DNA of 64,000 bases, from the NCBI GenBank assembly GCA_963666805.2, contig CAXXWR010000001.1:186001-250000 (forward strand), in the 5' to 3' direction. Numbering within the stretch: the stretch's first letter is position 1; each line of letters begins with the position of its first letter. Position numbers and translations under genes: made by a program. Under the pieces are notes generated by a model, which worked only from the letters and a program-made list of their open reading frames with translations, did no database searches and was not told where the DNA came from. Shown here piece after piece: positions 1 to 9,007 of the stretch. Source of the DNA: Fusibacter sp963666805. GTDB lineage: Bacteria > Bacillota > Clostridia > Peptostreptococcales > Acidaminobacteraceae.

Positions 1-71
1 TCTACAAGTATATTCATAACTGCATCTATTGCATTTTCACTTGTTTTTACATTAATTTCATACCAATTCAT
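1..71 (-). CDS. prmA: Ribosomal protein L11 methyltransferase PrmA, 5' end only
   Basis: Only the first 23 codons lie in the window; the gene runs off the left edge. The peptide starts MNWYEINVKTSENAIDAVMN, which matches the usual PrmA start in Firmicutes. PrmA methylates ribosomal protein L11 using S-adenosylmethionine. An AGGTGA ribosome binding site precedes the ATG. It lies directly downstream of dnaJ on the same strand, the classic heat-shock operon order, although a terminator-like hairpin sits between the two. The identification rests on the short N-terminus plus this context. Confidence 0.8.
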   Translation of the reverse strand, partial: MNWYEINVKTSENAIDAVMNILV

Positions 72-163
72 AAGTCACCTCTTTTATTCTTATAACACCA
101 ATGATTATAACATATATCACGCCAAGGGTCTATCCTTTGCCCTGTCACCATCCTTTCATATGT

Positions 164-199
164 AAAAAAACTCAGTCACTGGGGTCGCAACTGAGTTTT
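164..199 (-). terminator. Rho-independent terminator after dnaJ
   Basis: Read on the minus strand, AACTCAGT and ACTGAGTT arms form an 8-bp stem followed by a run of seven T. It lies 12 bases beyond the dnaJ stop codon and should end most heat-shock transcripts before prmA. Confidence 0.85.
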
Positions 200-210
200 G
201 AGTGTTTAAA

Positions 211-1395
211 TTAGTTGAAAGCATCTTTCATTTTTCCGAAGAAAGATTTATCGTCTTTTTTTTTACCCTTTTTAGAATGATCGCTTGAATCGTCTTCATC
301 GACTCTCGCATTATTACTTGTAAGTGATTCGTTAAATGCTTCCAATAACTCTTTTTGTTTTTTATTAAGTGATGTTGGGATTTCAACATTAACCTTAACG
401 TATTGGTCCCCTCTACCATAGCCATTAAGCACAGGGATCCCTTTACCTTTTAATTTAAATTGTTTACCACTTGGTGTTCCTGCAGGAATACTGAATTTGG
501 CTTTGCCATCAAGTGTTGGCACCATTACTTCAGACCCCAATACAGCTTGAGGATAAGATACCCATAAATCATAATAAATATCATTGCCGTCACGTGTAAA
601 GAATTTATGTGCCTTAACACGTAAAACAATCACAACGTCGCCACGAGGTCCACCATTTGTACCTAAGTCCGCTTTCCCACGTAGTTGCATATTGGCACCA
701 TGAAATACACCTGCTGGTATTTGAATGGTTTCTTTATAGCGTTTCTTAATCTTACCATGTCCTTTACATTGATGACACGCTTCATCAAAAACTTCGCCTT
801 TCCCTTTACAAGTTGGACAAACTTTGACAGAAATGGATTCTCCAAATAAAGAACGTTGTGAATATCGAACCTCACCCGTTCCGTTACAGGTTGAACACGT
901 ATGTGTGTCTGTTCCAGGCTTAGCACCTGAACCATGACAAACATCACATTCTTCTGTACGAAGGAATTCTATCGTCTTTTCAGTACCAAACGCAGCCTCT
1001 TCAAATGTCAGTGTAATGTCAACACGGGTGTCTTTTCCCTTTCTAGGGGCATTTCTTCTGCTTTGAGATGAGAAACCGCCAAAACCACCGCCAAACATTT
1101 CATTGATGATATCTTCAAAGCCTCCAAAACCACCTTCAAAGCCTCCGAAGCCTCCAGCTCCCCCATTTTGATTGACTCCAGCATGTCCAAATTGATCGTA
1201 GAGTTTTCTCTTTTCAGGGTCACCTAATACTTCATAAGCTTCATTAATTTCTTTAAATTTAGTTTCAGCTTCTTTATCATCCGGATTTCGATCTGGATGG
1301 TATTTCATCGCAAGTTTACGGTAGGCTTTTTTGAGCTCTGCATCGTCGGCACTTTTGTCGACACCAAGCAACTCATAATAGTCTTGTTTGCTCAC
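211..1395 (-). CDS. dnaJ: Chaperone DnaJ (Hsp40)
   Basis: Co-chaperone that stimulates the DnaK ATPase and delivers unfolded substrates. The 394-residue protein has the full type I layout: J domain with the HPD motif near residue 33, a Gly/Phe-rich linker at about 75-110, a zinc domain with four CxxCxGxG-type repeats at about 150-215, a C-terminal substrate-binding region and a Lys-rich tail. The start codon is GTG at 1393-1395, preceded by AAGGCGG at a suitable distance. It is the last heat-shock gene before prmA and is separated from dnaK by 87 bases containing a hairpin. Confidence 0.97.
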   Translation of the reverse strand: MSKQDYYELLGVDKSADDAELKKAYRKLAMKYHPDRNPDDKEAETKFKEINEAYEVLGDPEKRKLYDQFGHAGVNQNGGAGGFGGFEGGFGGFEDIINEMFGGGFGGFSSQSRRNAPRKGKDTRVDITLTFEEAAFGTEKTIEFLRTEECDVCHGSGAKPGTDTHTCSTCNGTGEVRYSQRSLFGESISVKVCPTCKGKGEVFDEACHQCKGHGKIKKRYKETIQIPAGVFHGANMQLRGKADLGTNGGPRGDVVIVLRVKAHKFFTRDGNDIYYDLWVSYPQAVLGSEVMVPTLDGKAKFSIPAGTPSGKQFKLKGKGIPVLNGYGRGDQYVKVNVEIPTSLNKKQKELLEAFNESLTSNNARVDEDDSSDHSKKGKKKDDKSFFGKMKDAFN

Positions 1396-1451
1396 TGCGT
1401 AACCGCCTTTCTTATATGTTCAGATTGATATTAATCGATGTTTCTAATTGA

Positions 1452-1471
1452 AAGGCACCCGAAGGTGCCTT
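1452..1471 (-). terminator. Hairpin between dnaK and dnaJ
   Basis: AAGGCACC and GGTGCCTT form a perfect 8-bp stem with a four-base loop. On the minus strand only a weak T-rich tail follows, so it may be a partial terminator or an RNA-processing or stability element that lowers dnaJ relative to dnaK. The role is inferred. Confidence 0.55.
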
Positions 1472-1482
1472 AATTACTTTTA

Positions 1483-3307
1483 CTAGTCTACCACTTCATA
1501 GTCCGCATCGTCAACATTATCATCTGAATCATTTACTGGACCATTGGCATCAGCACCTTGTCCAGCGGCTTGTTGCTCAGCATAAAGTTTTTGAGCCAAA
1601 GGTTGGAACGCATTTGTTAAGGCTTCAAGATCCGCTTTAATTTTGTCTAAATCATCAGTTGCCATTGATGCTTTAAGTGTTTCAATTTTAGCATTGATAT
1701 CTGATTTTTCATCTTCAGATACTTTATCACCTAAGTCACCCATTGATTTTTCAATTTCATAAATCATGTTATCGGCTTTATTTCTTTCTTCAATTAATTC
1801 TTTACGTTTTTTATCTTCTTCAGCATGTGCTTCAGCTTCTTTTACTTTTTTATCAATTTCTTCGTCAGAAAGATTAGTTGAAGCAGTAAGTGTAATGTGT
1901 TGTTCTTTACCTGTTCCTAAATCTTTTGCAGATACATTAACAATACCATTAGCATCTATATCAAATGTTACTTCTACTTGAGGCACACCTCTTCTTGCTG
2001 GTGGAATACCATCAAGTTGGAATCTTCCAAGTGTAGAATTATCAGTTGCCATTTGTCTTTCACCTTGCAACACGTGAATGTCTACTGCTGTTTGATTATC
2101 TGCTGCCGTTGAGAAAACTTGACTTTTCTTAGTTGGAATAGTGGTATTTCTTTCAATTAATTTAGTGAAAACGCCACCTAAAGTTTCAATACCGAGTGAT
2201 AATGGTGTTACATCAAGTAAAAGAACATCTTTTACATCCCCTGAAAGTACCCCACCTTGAATAGCTGCACCAAGCGCAACACATTCATCTGGATTAACAC
2301 CTTTATGAGGATCTCTACCGATGAATTTCTTAACAGCTTCTTGAACTGCTGGGATTCTTGTAGATCCACCAACTAAGATAACTTGGTTAACATCACTTGG
2401 AGAAAGACCTGCATCTTTAAGTGCTTTTTTAGTAGGTTCCATTGTTCTGTCAACTAAAGTTTTTGATAATTGTTCAAATTTAGCTCTTGTCAAATCAATA
2501 TTTAAATGAAGTGGTCCTTCTGCTGTTGCTGTGATAAATGGCAAGTTCACATTTGTTGATTGTGTTGAAGATAATTCTTTTTTCGCTTTTTCAGCCGCTT
2601 CTTTTAATCTTTGAAGTGCCATTTTATCATTTCTAAGGTCTAAACCATGTTCACTTTTGAATGTTTCTGCTAAATGATCAATGATAACTTGGTCAAAGTC
2701 GTCACCACCTAAGTGGTTGTTACCATTTGTTGCAAGTACTTCAAATACGCCATCACCAATTTCAAGAATAGATACATCAAATGTACCACCACCAAGGTCA
2801 AATACCATGATTTTGTGTTGTTCTTCTGTTTTATCTAAACCATATGAAAGTGATGCAGCTGTTGGTTCGTTGATAATTCTTTTTACTTCAAGACCAGCAA
2901 TTCTACCTGCATCTTTAGTCGCTTGTCTTTGTGCATCTGTAAAGTAAGCAGGTACTGTAATAACCGCTTCTGTCACTGTTTCACCTAAATAACTTTTCAG
3001 CATCTGCTTTTAATTTTTGAAGAATCATTGCTGAAATTTCTTGTGGTGAATACGCTTTATCGTCTACTTTTACTTTATAGTCTGTACCCATTTCTCTTTT
3101 AATTGAGATAACTGTTCTATCTGGATTAGTAATTGCTTGTCTTTTTGCTGTTTCGCCCACTAATCTTTCACCTGTTTTTGTAAATGCAACGATTGATGGT
3201 GTCGTTCTGTTTCCTTCTGCGTTAGGGATGACAACTGCTTCGCCACCTTCTAATACTGATACGCATGAGTTAGTTGTTCCTAAATCAATACCTATAATTT
3301 TACCCAT
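1483..3307 (-). CDS. dnaK: Chaperone DnaK (Hsp70), apparent +1 frameshift near codon 104
   Basis: ATP-dependent Hsp70 chaperone, partner of DnaJ and GrpE. The N-terminal piece (2981-3307) starts MGKIIGIDLGTTNSCVSVLE and the rest (from about 2990 down to 1483) carries VITVPAYF, DLGGGTFDVS, the substrate-binding domain and a C-terminal acidic tail. The two pieces lie in different frames. At 2994-2997 there is a run of four A on the coding strand where three would restore the normal DnaK sequence (ADAESYLGETV), giving 607 residues. This is either a sequencing error in a homopolymer or a real one-base insertion. An error is more likely, because the rest is intact and dnaK is under strong selection. 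AAAGGAGG precedes the ATG. Confidence 0.93.
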
Positions 3308-3355
3308 TTTAATGGCCTCCTTTATTTCAATTGCTTTATTTTTAAGTTTGAGTTT

Positions 3356-3952
3356 CTATTTTGAAACTTTTACCATACTTGGTCTGATTACTTTGTCATT
3401 AAGTGTATAACCTGCTTGGAATACATCGATAACAATATCACTTTCTGTATCATCTGATTCTTCACTCATCACAGCGTGATGTTTGTCAGGATCAAAAGAT
3501 TCGCCTTTGGCTTCAATTTCTTTAACGCCATTTCTTTCAAAGAAATCACTAAATGACTTCTGAATTAATTTGATACCATCTAGTACCTTCTCATCTGCTT
3601 CTAATCCTTCAAATGACGATAAGGCGCGATCAAAGGTATCCATAATTGGCAACATATCCGCCAATAACTTTTCTGTTCCATATTTCAAAAGATCACTTTT
3701 TTCTTTTTCAACACGTTTACGATAATTTTGAAACTCTGCATTAAGTCTTAAATACTTGTCATTCATGTCGTTAAGTGCAAGTTTCATATTTTCAACAGTT
3801 AGCGCCTCTTCTTCATTTGATTCATCAGCCGCTTTACTTTCATTTTCAACTTTTTTTTCACCAAGCACTTGTTCCGCTGTTTGATCTACTTCTTGTTCTT
3901 TTTCTTGTTTTGTTTCATTTTCTTCTTTTTGTTTTTTTGTTTTTTTAGTCAT
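3356..3952 (-). CDS. grpE: Nucleotide exchange factor GrpE
   Basis: Exchanges ADP for ATP on DnaK. The protein has a Lys/Glu-rich disordered N-terminus, a long coiled-coil around residues 50-110 and the C-terminal beta domain ending with VIRPSMVKVSK, the usual GrpE tail. Two in-frame ATGs occur. The upstream one (3958) abuts the AGAGG ribosome binding site with no spacer, so the second (MTKKTKK, at 3952) is chosen because it leaves about six bases. It lies between hrcA and dnaK in a CIRCE-controlled operon. Confidence 0.95.
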   Translation of the reverse strand: MTKKTKKQKEENETKQEKEQEVDQTAEQVLGEKKVENESKAADESNEEEALTVENMKLALNDMNDKYLRLNAEFQNYRKRVEKEKSDLLKYGTEKLLADMLPIMDTFDRALSSFEGLEADEKVLDGIKLIQKSFSDFFERNGVKEIEAKGESFDPDKHHAVMSEESDDTESDIVIDVFQAGYTLNDKVIRPSMVKVSK

Positions 3953-3973
3953 AGCCATCCTCTTTCACAACAT

Positions 3974-4999
3974 TTATAATGTAATGCCTGAAAACAAATC
4001 AGACAGGGTGTTACTAATATAATTGACAAATGATATGACGTTGCCGTAATCCATACGTTTTGAGCCAAGGACGACAATTTTTCCATCCATCTTGCCATCT
4101 ACTTTGTAAGAAGATGAAACCAAGGCGCATTCTTCGAGTTCAGGGATGTCAATTTCACTTCCTATACGAATAGACAATTTGGTATTATCTATCGTGTTTA
4201 AAAGTTCTGAAATCGACTCTTCATTTCTAACAAAATTAAAAATGGTTCTCGCTTTTCCAATTTCAGAAAACTCAGGAATATTTAAGAGGTTTTCTTCTCC
4301 AGCGATAAAGCGATCATTGTCTCGAAGATTTTTAAAAGCATCTCTCAGAATTGGGATTAGATAGTCAATCATATCACCAAAACCATGAAGTTTTTCCTTT
4401 ATGCTTACGATTGAACGCATATCAATCATTTCTATCGTTTGTCCTTGTAAAACAGCAATCAAGGTATCTGCTATTTTATCTAAAATAAATTGGTCGGTGT
4501 TATTGAGTGCCAATTGAACATTTTTAACAACACCTGTATCCGTGACAAGAATGAGTAAAACTTTCGAATCAGATACTTTAATCAATTTAAGATTAGCAAG
4601 GTTACATTTATTAAACTGAGGAATAGTGACGATTGCTACTAAATTTGTAAAATTAGCAATCAATTTTGCAGATTGTTCAGCAACATCATTTGCCTCAATT
4701 AATCGATTCAATAAAAGGGTTTGTATCAATTCTTTTTCTTCTATCGAAATAGAATGAAGATTCACTAAAGAATCAACGTACAAACGATAACCTAAGTCAG
4801 AAGGAATTCTACCAGACGAAGTATGGGGTTGTTCCAAATAACCCAATTCTTCAAGATCTGCCATTTCATTTCTAATGGTTGCAGAACTGATTCCTAATGG
4901 ATATTTCTTAGAAATGGTTCTTGAACCAACCGGCTGAGCTGTATCTATAAAGTCACTGATGATTGCCTCTAAGATTCTAAGTTGCCTTTGGGAAATCAT
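3974..4999 (-). CDS. hrcA: Heat-inducible transcription repressor HrcA
   Basis: Repressor that binds the CIRCE operator and controls this operon, with its activity depending on GroEL in other Firmicutes. The 341-residue protein begins with a winged-helix DNA-binding domain (ISSATIRNEMADLEELGYL, residues about 34-52), followed by the GAF-like HrcA core. The start is supported by GAGGAGGTGA just upstream. It is the first gene of the operon, with a perfect CIRCE element 63 bases upstream, so it should repress its own transcription. Confidence 0.97.
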   Translation of the reverse strand: MISQRQLRILEAIISDFIDTAQPVGSRTISKKYPLGISSATIRNEMADLEELGYLEQPHTSSGRIPSDLGYRLYVDSLVNLHSISIEEKELIQTLLLNRLIEANDVAEQSAKLIANFTNLVAIVTIPQFNKCNLANLKLIKVSDSKVLLILVTDTGVVKNVQLALNNTDQFILDKIADTLIAVLQGQTIEMIDMRSIVSIKEKLHGFGDMIDYLIPILRDAFKNLRDNDRFIAGEENLLNIPEFSEIGKARTIFNFVRNEESISELLNTIDNTKLSIRIGSEIDIPELEECALVSSSYKVDGKMDGKIVVLGSKRMDYGNVISFVNYISNTLSDLFSGITL

Positions 5000-5061
5000 T
5001 TGCTCACCTCCTCGTTTGTTATTGTCAGTCTATCGTTTGTGTTACTTTTTATAGGCTTCTA

Positions 5062-5088
5062 TTAGCACTCGTTTTGTATGAGTGCTAA
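5062..5088 (-). promoter_or_regulatory. CIRCE operator (HrcA binding site)
   Basis: TTAGCACTC and GAGTGCTAA separated by nine bases form a perfect 9-9-9 CIRCE inverted repeat. It lies just downstream of the predicted transcription start of hrcA, so bound HrcA would block the heat-shock operon. Confidence 0.98.
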
Positions 5089-5098
5089 CATCATATAT

Positions 5099-5127
5099 AG
5101 TTTAACCCACACCCTATGTCTTGTCAA
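5099..5127 (-). promoter_or_regulatory. Sigma-A type promoter of the hrcA operon
   Basis: On the minus strand TTGACA (5122-5127) and TAAACT (5099-5104) are separated by 17 bases. The CIRCE element begins about ten bases downstream of the -10 box, the normal arrangement for HrcA-controlled operons. Confidence 0.75.
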
Positions 5128-5180
5128 CAATTGAAAGGGGAATTCACATTATTTTTACAAAATTTATTATTTCGTCATGA

Positions 5181-6383
5181 TTATTCTTCATGATGTGTAT
5201 GACTCTCTTCTTCAGGATAAAAGGAAAGAAAAACTTGATTTGATAAATCAAAACCTTTGGTTGTTAGTTTTAAGATGTTCGGTTCATACATATCAATTAG
5301 GCCTAAACGCTCCAGTTCAATGAGTTTTTCTTTATACTTTGCTTTAAAATCAATTTGATACTGCTTATTAATCTTTTGAAGATTGAGTCCTCGATTAAGT
5401 CTTAGACCTAAAATAATACTTTCAAATAAATCTTCTGCTTTATATATAGTTTCTCGATCTACGACTGAATCCAACCCTTCTTGATGCTTTTGGATGTATG
5501 TTTTTATTGAATCAGTGTTGGCAAATCGAACACTGTCCATTTTACTGTGAGCACTTACACCGAGTCCAAGGTAAGGTTGATTCAGCCAATAAACGAGGTT
5601 ATGTTGGGATTCAAATCCTGGATGGGCAAAATTAGAAATTTCATATTGTTCAAGCCCCATTGCTTTTAAACGAGTAATAATATAATGATACATTTCTCTT
5701 TCGACTGTCTCCTCTGGTAAGACAACGGCACCTGATTCATAAGCACTATACATAGGGGTTCCTTCTTCAAGTTTGAGCGCATAGGCAGAGATATGTCGCG
5801 GGTTAACAGCTTTAACGACTGCTAGGGTGTGTTCAATATCAGCCATCGTCTGGTGTGGTAAGCCAAACATAAGATCCATGCTAATATTATCAATGCCCCC
5901 TTTAATGAGACGAGCATAGGCAATTTCAAAATCACTAAGAGTATGAATCCTACCTATTTCACTTAGCAATTGATTGCTACTGGTTTGAAAGCCCATACTA
6001 ACGCGATTAATGCCCGCCTCATAGTACTGCTTAATTTTGGAGTCTGTTAAAGTCCCTGGATTGGCTTCAAGTGTCACTTCTGCACCCTCTTCAAAAGGAG
6101 CTATCCGTTTTATATGTTCAAGTAAGGATGTGATATAACTTGCATCAACTGCAGAAGGCGTACCACCACCAAAAAATAGAGAATGTAAGCTATATTTAGA
6201 GATGTCTTGCGCATAAGTGTCAAGTTCCTGATGAAGAGCGGTAAAATAGGCGTCAATTAAACGCTCAGATTCTAAGCTTCTCTTGTCAGGTGAACCCACA
6301 GGAACTGAAGTGAAATCACAGTAACTGCATTTACTATGACAAAAAGGGATGTGAATATAGAGACTCAATGAGGGTTTAGACAT
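5181..6383 (-). CDS. hemW: Radical SAM heme chaperone HemW
   Basis: HemW (formerly called oxygen-independent coproporphyrinogen oxidase-like) delivers heme to target proteins. The CxxxCxxC radical SAM cluster motif is at residues 15-22 (CHSKCSYCDF), followed by the GGGTPS segment and a C-terminal winged-helix-like domain. The reading frame is open for nine more codons upstream, but AAAGGAGG lies five bases before the ATG at 6383, so that start (MSKPSLSLYIHIPFC) is chosen. That gives 400 residues, normal for the family. It lies downstream of lepA, the common Firmicutes order, but a terminator stands between them. Confidence 0.93.
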   Translation of the reverse strand: MSKPSLSLYIHIPFCHSKCSYCDFTSVPVGSPDKRSLESERLIDAYFTALHQELDTYAQDISKYSLHSLFFGGGTPSAVDASYITSLLEHIKRIAPFEEGAEVTLEANPGTLTDSKIKQYYEAGINRVSMGFQTSSNQLLSEIGRIHTLSDFEIAYARLIKGGIDNISMDLMFGLPHQTMADIEHTLAVVKAVNPRHISAYALKLEEGTPMYSAYESGAVVLPEETVEREMYHYIITRLKAMGLEQYEISNFAHPGFESQHNLVYWLNQPYLGLGVSAHSKMDSVRFANTDSIKTYIQKHQEGLDSVVDRETIYKAEDLFESIILGLRLNRGLNLQKINKQYQIDFKAKYKEKLIELERLGLIDMYEPNILKLTTKGFDLSNQVFLSFYPEEESHTHHEE

Positions 6384-6427
6384 AAGGTCCTCCTTTTTCA
6401 TTGATGACACCTGCCATCAATAATGTA

Positions 6428-6472
6428 TAAAAAAAGCTAGATTTTCACAATTCATGTGAAAGACTAGCTTTT
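6428..6472 (-). terminator. Terminator between lepA and hemW
   Basis: On the minus strand AAAGCTAG and CTAGCTTT arms with an inner TTTCACA/TGTGAAA stem are followed by seven T. It lies just after the lepA stop, so hemW is expressed by readthrough or from its own promoter. Confidence 0.85.
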
Positions 6473-6484
6473 TAGCTATTCATT

Positions 6485-8299
6485 TTAGTTACTTTCGTCA
6501 AATTTAAGAACACTTAAAAAAGCTTCTTGTGGTACTTCTACCGTTCCAAATTGACGCATTCTTTTCTTACCTTCTTTTTGTTTTTCAAGTAATTTTTTCT
6601 TTCTAGAAATATCGCCACCATAACATTTGCTAAGGACATCTTTTCTAAGTGCACTAATAGATTCTCTTGCAATAACTTTATTACCAATAGCAGCTTGAAT
6701 CGGAATCATAAACATTTGTCTAGGGATAACATCTTTCAGACGTTCACAAATCTGTCTTCCTCTGGTTACAGCTTTGGTTTTATGAACAATCATCGAAAAG
6801 GCATCTACCATTTCTTTGTTGAGTAGAATATCCATCTTTACCAGTTCGGATTCTCTGTATTCATGGAATTCATAATCAAGTGAGCCGTAGCCACGTGTTT
6901 TCGATTTAATCGCATCAAAGAAGTCATAAATAACTTCGTTAAGAGGCATATCATAATAAAGCATCACTCGGCGTTCATCTAGATAGTCCATGTGCAACAT
7001 ATTCCCGCGTCTAAACTGGCAAAGTTCCATAATGTTCCCTACATATTCATTGGGAACAATAATGTTGGCTTTAACAATAGGTTCTTCCATTTTTTCGATT
7101 TCTGTTGGATCAGGCAAATTGGATGGATTTTGAATCATCATCACCGTGCCATCATTTTTAGTAACACGGTAAATAACACTAGGGGCTGTTGCGATAATAT
7201 CCAAATCAAATTCTCGGTCTAAACGCTGTTGAATAATTTCAAGATGAAGTAAACCCAGAAAGCCACATCTAAAACCGAAACCTAAGGCAACTGATGTTTC
7301 TGGTTCAAAAGTTAGTGCCGCATCGTTAAGTTGTAATTTTTCGAGTGCATCACGGATTTCATCATAACTTTCACCTTCTGCTGGATAAATCCCACAGAAT
7401 ACCATTGACGTTGCCTTTTTATAGCCCGGCAAAGCCTTTTCAGTTGGTTTTTTAGCCGATGTAATAGTATCGCCTACTTGGCACTCTTTAACATTTTTAA
7501 TAGAGGCTGTAATATATCCTACATCACCTGCACTCAATTGATCCATGGCAACCATGGCAGGTGCAAAAATGCCGACTTCTGCTACTTCGAATTTTTTACC
7601 TGATGACATCATCATAATTTCATCGCCTTTTTTCACTTGGCCTTCAAAAACTCTCGCTATAGCAACTGCTCCTTTGTAGCTGTCATAATAAGAATCAAAG
7701 ATAAGCGTTTTAAGCGGCGCATTAGGATCTCCAGTTGGTGCTGGAACATCTGTCACTATTTTTTCAAGTACTTGTTCTACATTGGTACCGTCTTTTGCAG
7801 AAACACGAGGTGCATCTTCTGCGATAATCCCAATAACATCTTCAATTTCCTCAATCACCTCTTCAGGTCTTGAACTTGGCAAATCTATCTTATTAAGCAC
7901 AGGGAAAATCTCAAGCCCTTGCTCATCTGCTAAATGCACATTAGCAAGTGTTTGTGCTTCAACACCTTGTGTCGCATCTACAACGAGAACTGCCCCTTCA
8001 CACGCAGCAAGTGACCGTGACACTTCATAGGTAAAATCCACATGACCGGGTGTGTCAATGAGATTTAATAAATACTCATGTCCATCATTGGCTTTATACA
8101 CTAAGCGTGTGGTTTGCAGTTTAATCGTGATGCCTCTTTCTCTTTCAAGGTCCATGCTATCGAGTATTTGCTCTTTCATTTCACGTTGTGTCAATAAACC
8201 GGTTTTTTCAATTAAGCGATCTGCTAACGTCGATTTACCATGATCTATATGCGCAATAATCGAAAAATTACGCGTGTACTTTTGTTTATGTTCTGGCAT
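6485..8299 (-). CDS. lepA: Elongation factor 4 (LepA), back-translocating ribosomal GTPase
   Basis: GTPase that binds the ribosome and affects initiation and translocation fidelity. The 604-residue length is normal. G motifs are visible: AHIDHGKST (residues about 16-24), DTPGHVDF and NKIDLP. The LepA-specific C-terminal domain ends with FLSVLKFDESN, following the usual RKKKLLEKQKEGKKRM segment. GGGGAGG precedes the ATG. It is followed by a terminator and hemW. The divergent rpsT gene lies 250 bases upstream. Confidence 0.98.
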   Translation of the reverse strand: MPEHKQKYTRNFSIIAHIDHGKSTLADRLIEKTGLLTQREMKEQILDSMDLERERGITIKLQTTRLVYKANDGHEYLLNLIDTPGHVDFTYEVSRSLAACEGAVLVVDATQGVEAQTLANVHLADEQGLEIFPVLNKIDLPSSRPEEVIEEIEDVIGIIAEDAPRVSAKDGTNVEQVLEKIVTDVPAPTGDPNAPLKTLIFDSYYDSYKGAVAIARVFEGQVKKGDEIMMMSSGKKFEVAEVGIFAPAMVAMDQLSAGDVGYITASIKNVKECQVGDTITSAKKPTEKALPGYKKATSMVFCGIYPAEGESYDEIRDALEKLQLNDAALTFEPETSVALGFGFRCGFLGLLHLEIIQQRLDREFDLDIIATAPSVIYRVTKNDGTVMMIQNPSNLPDPTEIEKMEEPIVKANIIVPNEYVGNIMELCQFRRGNMLHMDYLDERRVMLYYDMPLNEVIYDFFDAIKSKTRGYGSLDYEFHEYRESELVKMDILLNKEMVDAFSMIVHKTKAVTRGRQICERLKDVIPRQMFMIPIQAAIGNKVIARESISALRKDVLSKCYGGDISRKKKLLEKQKEGKKRMRQFGTVEVPQEAFLSVLKFDESN

Positions 8300-8486
8300 T
8301 GGTTCCTCCCCAAATTAAATTGTAACTTTTATTTAATCGTGGTAAATAATTATAAACTGATAAATCCATCAAACTATAAGTTCAACCACTCTTATTTTAT
8401 ACTTCACCTTATACAAAAAAGCCTAATCAATTATATCACAGGACGCATAGACTCTCAAATAAACATCTAAGTAAAATAAAAATACC

Positions 8487-8515
8487 TTGATTTCTTCATG
8501 CTCCCATGATAAAAT
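8487..8515 (+). promoter_or_regulatory. Promoter of rpsT
   Basis: TTGATT (8487-8492) and TAAAAT (8510-8515) are 17 bases apart, with a TG extension just before the -10 box. The start would lie about 30 bases upstream of the rpsT start codon. The remaining divergent lepA-rpsT gap (8300-8486) shows nothing else I can name. Confidence 0.75.
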
Positions 8516-8551
8516 AATGCTGTTGAAAAACTCTCGGGGAGGTGAAAGATA

Positions 8552-8818
8552 ATGGCTAATATTAAATCAGCTAAAAAAAGAATCAAAGTTATCGACAAGA
8601 AAACTGCGAACAATAGAGCTAGAAAATCTGCAATTAAAACTGCTGAAAAAAGATTTTTAGAAGCTTTAGAAGCTGGAGATACTCAAGAAGCGGAAGCTAA
8701 GTTAAGATATTTCGAAAAGAAAATCACTCAAGCATCTGCTAAAAACACTCTCCACAAAAATGCAGCTTCAAGAAAAGTTTCAAGATTAAGAAGTAAATTA
8801 AACGCAGCGGCTGAGTAA
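8552..8818 (+). CDS. rpsT: Small ribosomal subunit protein bS20
   Basis: Primary 16S rRNA binding protein of the 30S subunit. The 88-residue protein begins MANIKSAKKRIKVIDKKTAN and is rich in Lys and Ala, as S20 always is. GGGGAGGTG precedes the ATG. It is transcribed alone on the plus strand, convergent with holA and comEC, the arrangement found in many Firmicutes. Confidence 0.98.
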   Translation: MANIKSAKKRIKVIDKKTANNRARKSAIKTAEKRFLEALEAGDTQEAEAKLRYFEKKITQASAKNTLHKNAASRKVSRLRSKLNAAAE

Positions 8819-8870
8819 GACGTTTTTTTACATCTAAATTGGAACTCCCCGTAAAAGAGACCGTGTTCAA

Positions 8871-8894
8871 TTTAATATTTGATCAAATATTAAA
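8871..8894. repeat. 24-bp perfect palindrome in the rpsT/holA gap
   Basis: The arm TTTAATATTTGA is followed directly by its exact reverse complement, centred on a TGATCA site. It touches the next hairpin, so its AT-rich half also forms the U-tract of that terminator. It may be only part of a convergent-gene termination region. Confidence 0.6.
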
Positions 8895-8921
8895 AAGGCG
8901 TACATTTTTAATGTACGCCTT
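8886..8921 (-). terminator. Terminator for the comEC-holA transcript
   Basis: AAGGCGTACAT and ATGTACGCCTT form a perfect 11-bp stem with a five-base loop. On the minus strand TTTTTAATATTT follows, so it stops transcripts coming from holA. It could also act weakly in the plus direction. Confidence 0.8.
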
Positions 8922-8953
8922 CGTCTTTCTATTACGGCTTATATACAATCACT

Positions 8954-9006
8954 AATCACCTTTTATAGGGCTCTCTTAGGAGATTACCTTAAAAGGTGAT
9001 TTTTTA
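8954..9006 (+). terminator. Terminator for rpsT
   Basis: AATCACCTTTTA and TAAAAGGTGATT form a perfect 12-bp stem around a 24-base loop, followed by TTTTTATTT on the plus strand. It ends next to the holA stop codon. The two convergent transcripts therefore read past each other's terminators. Confidence 0.8.
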
Positions 9007-9007
9007 T

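Noticed and set aside
1483..3003. Second, shorter DnaK-like gene beginning at 3003
   Set aside because: It is the same gene as 2981-3307, split by one base. No ribosome binding site precedes 3003.
6381..6410. HemW start at GTG 6410
   Set aside because: The strong AAAGGAGG lies inside this extension, five bases before ATG 6383.
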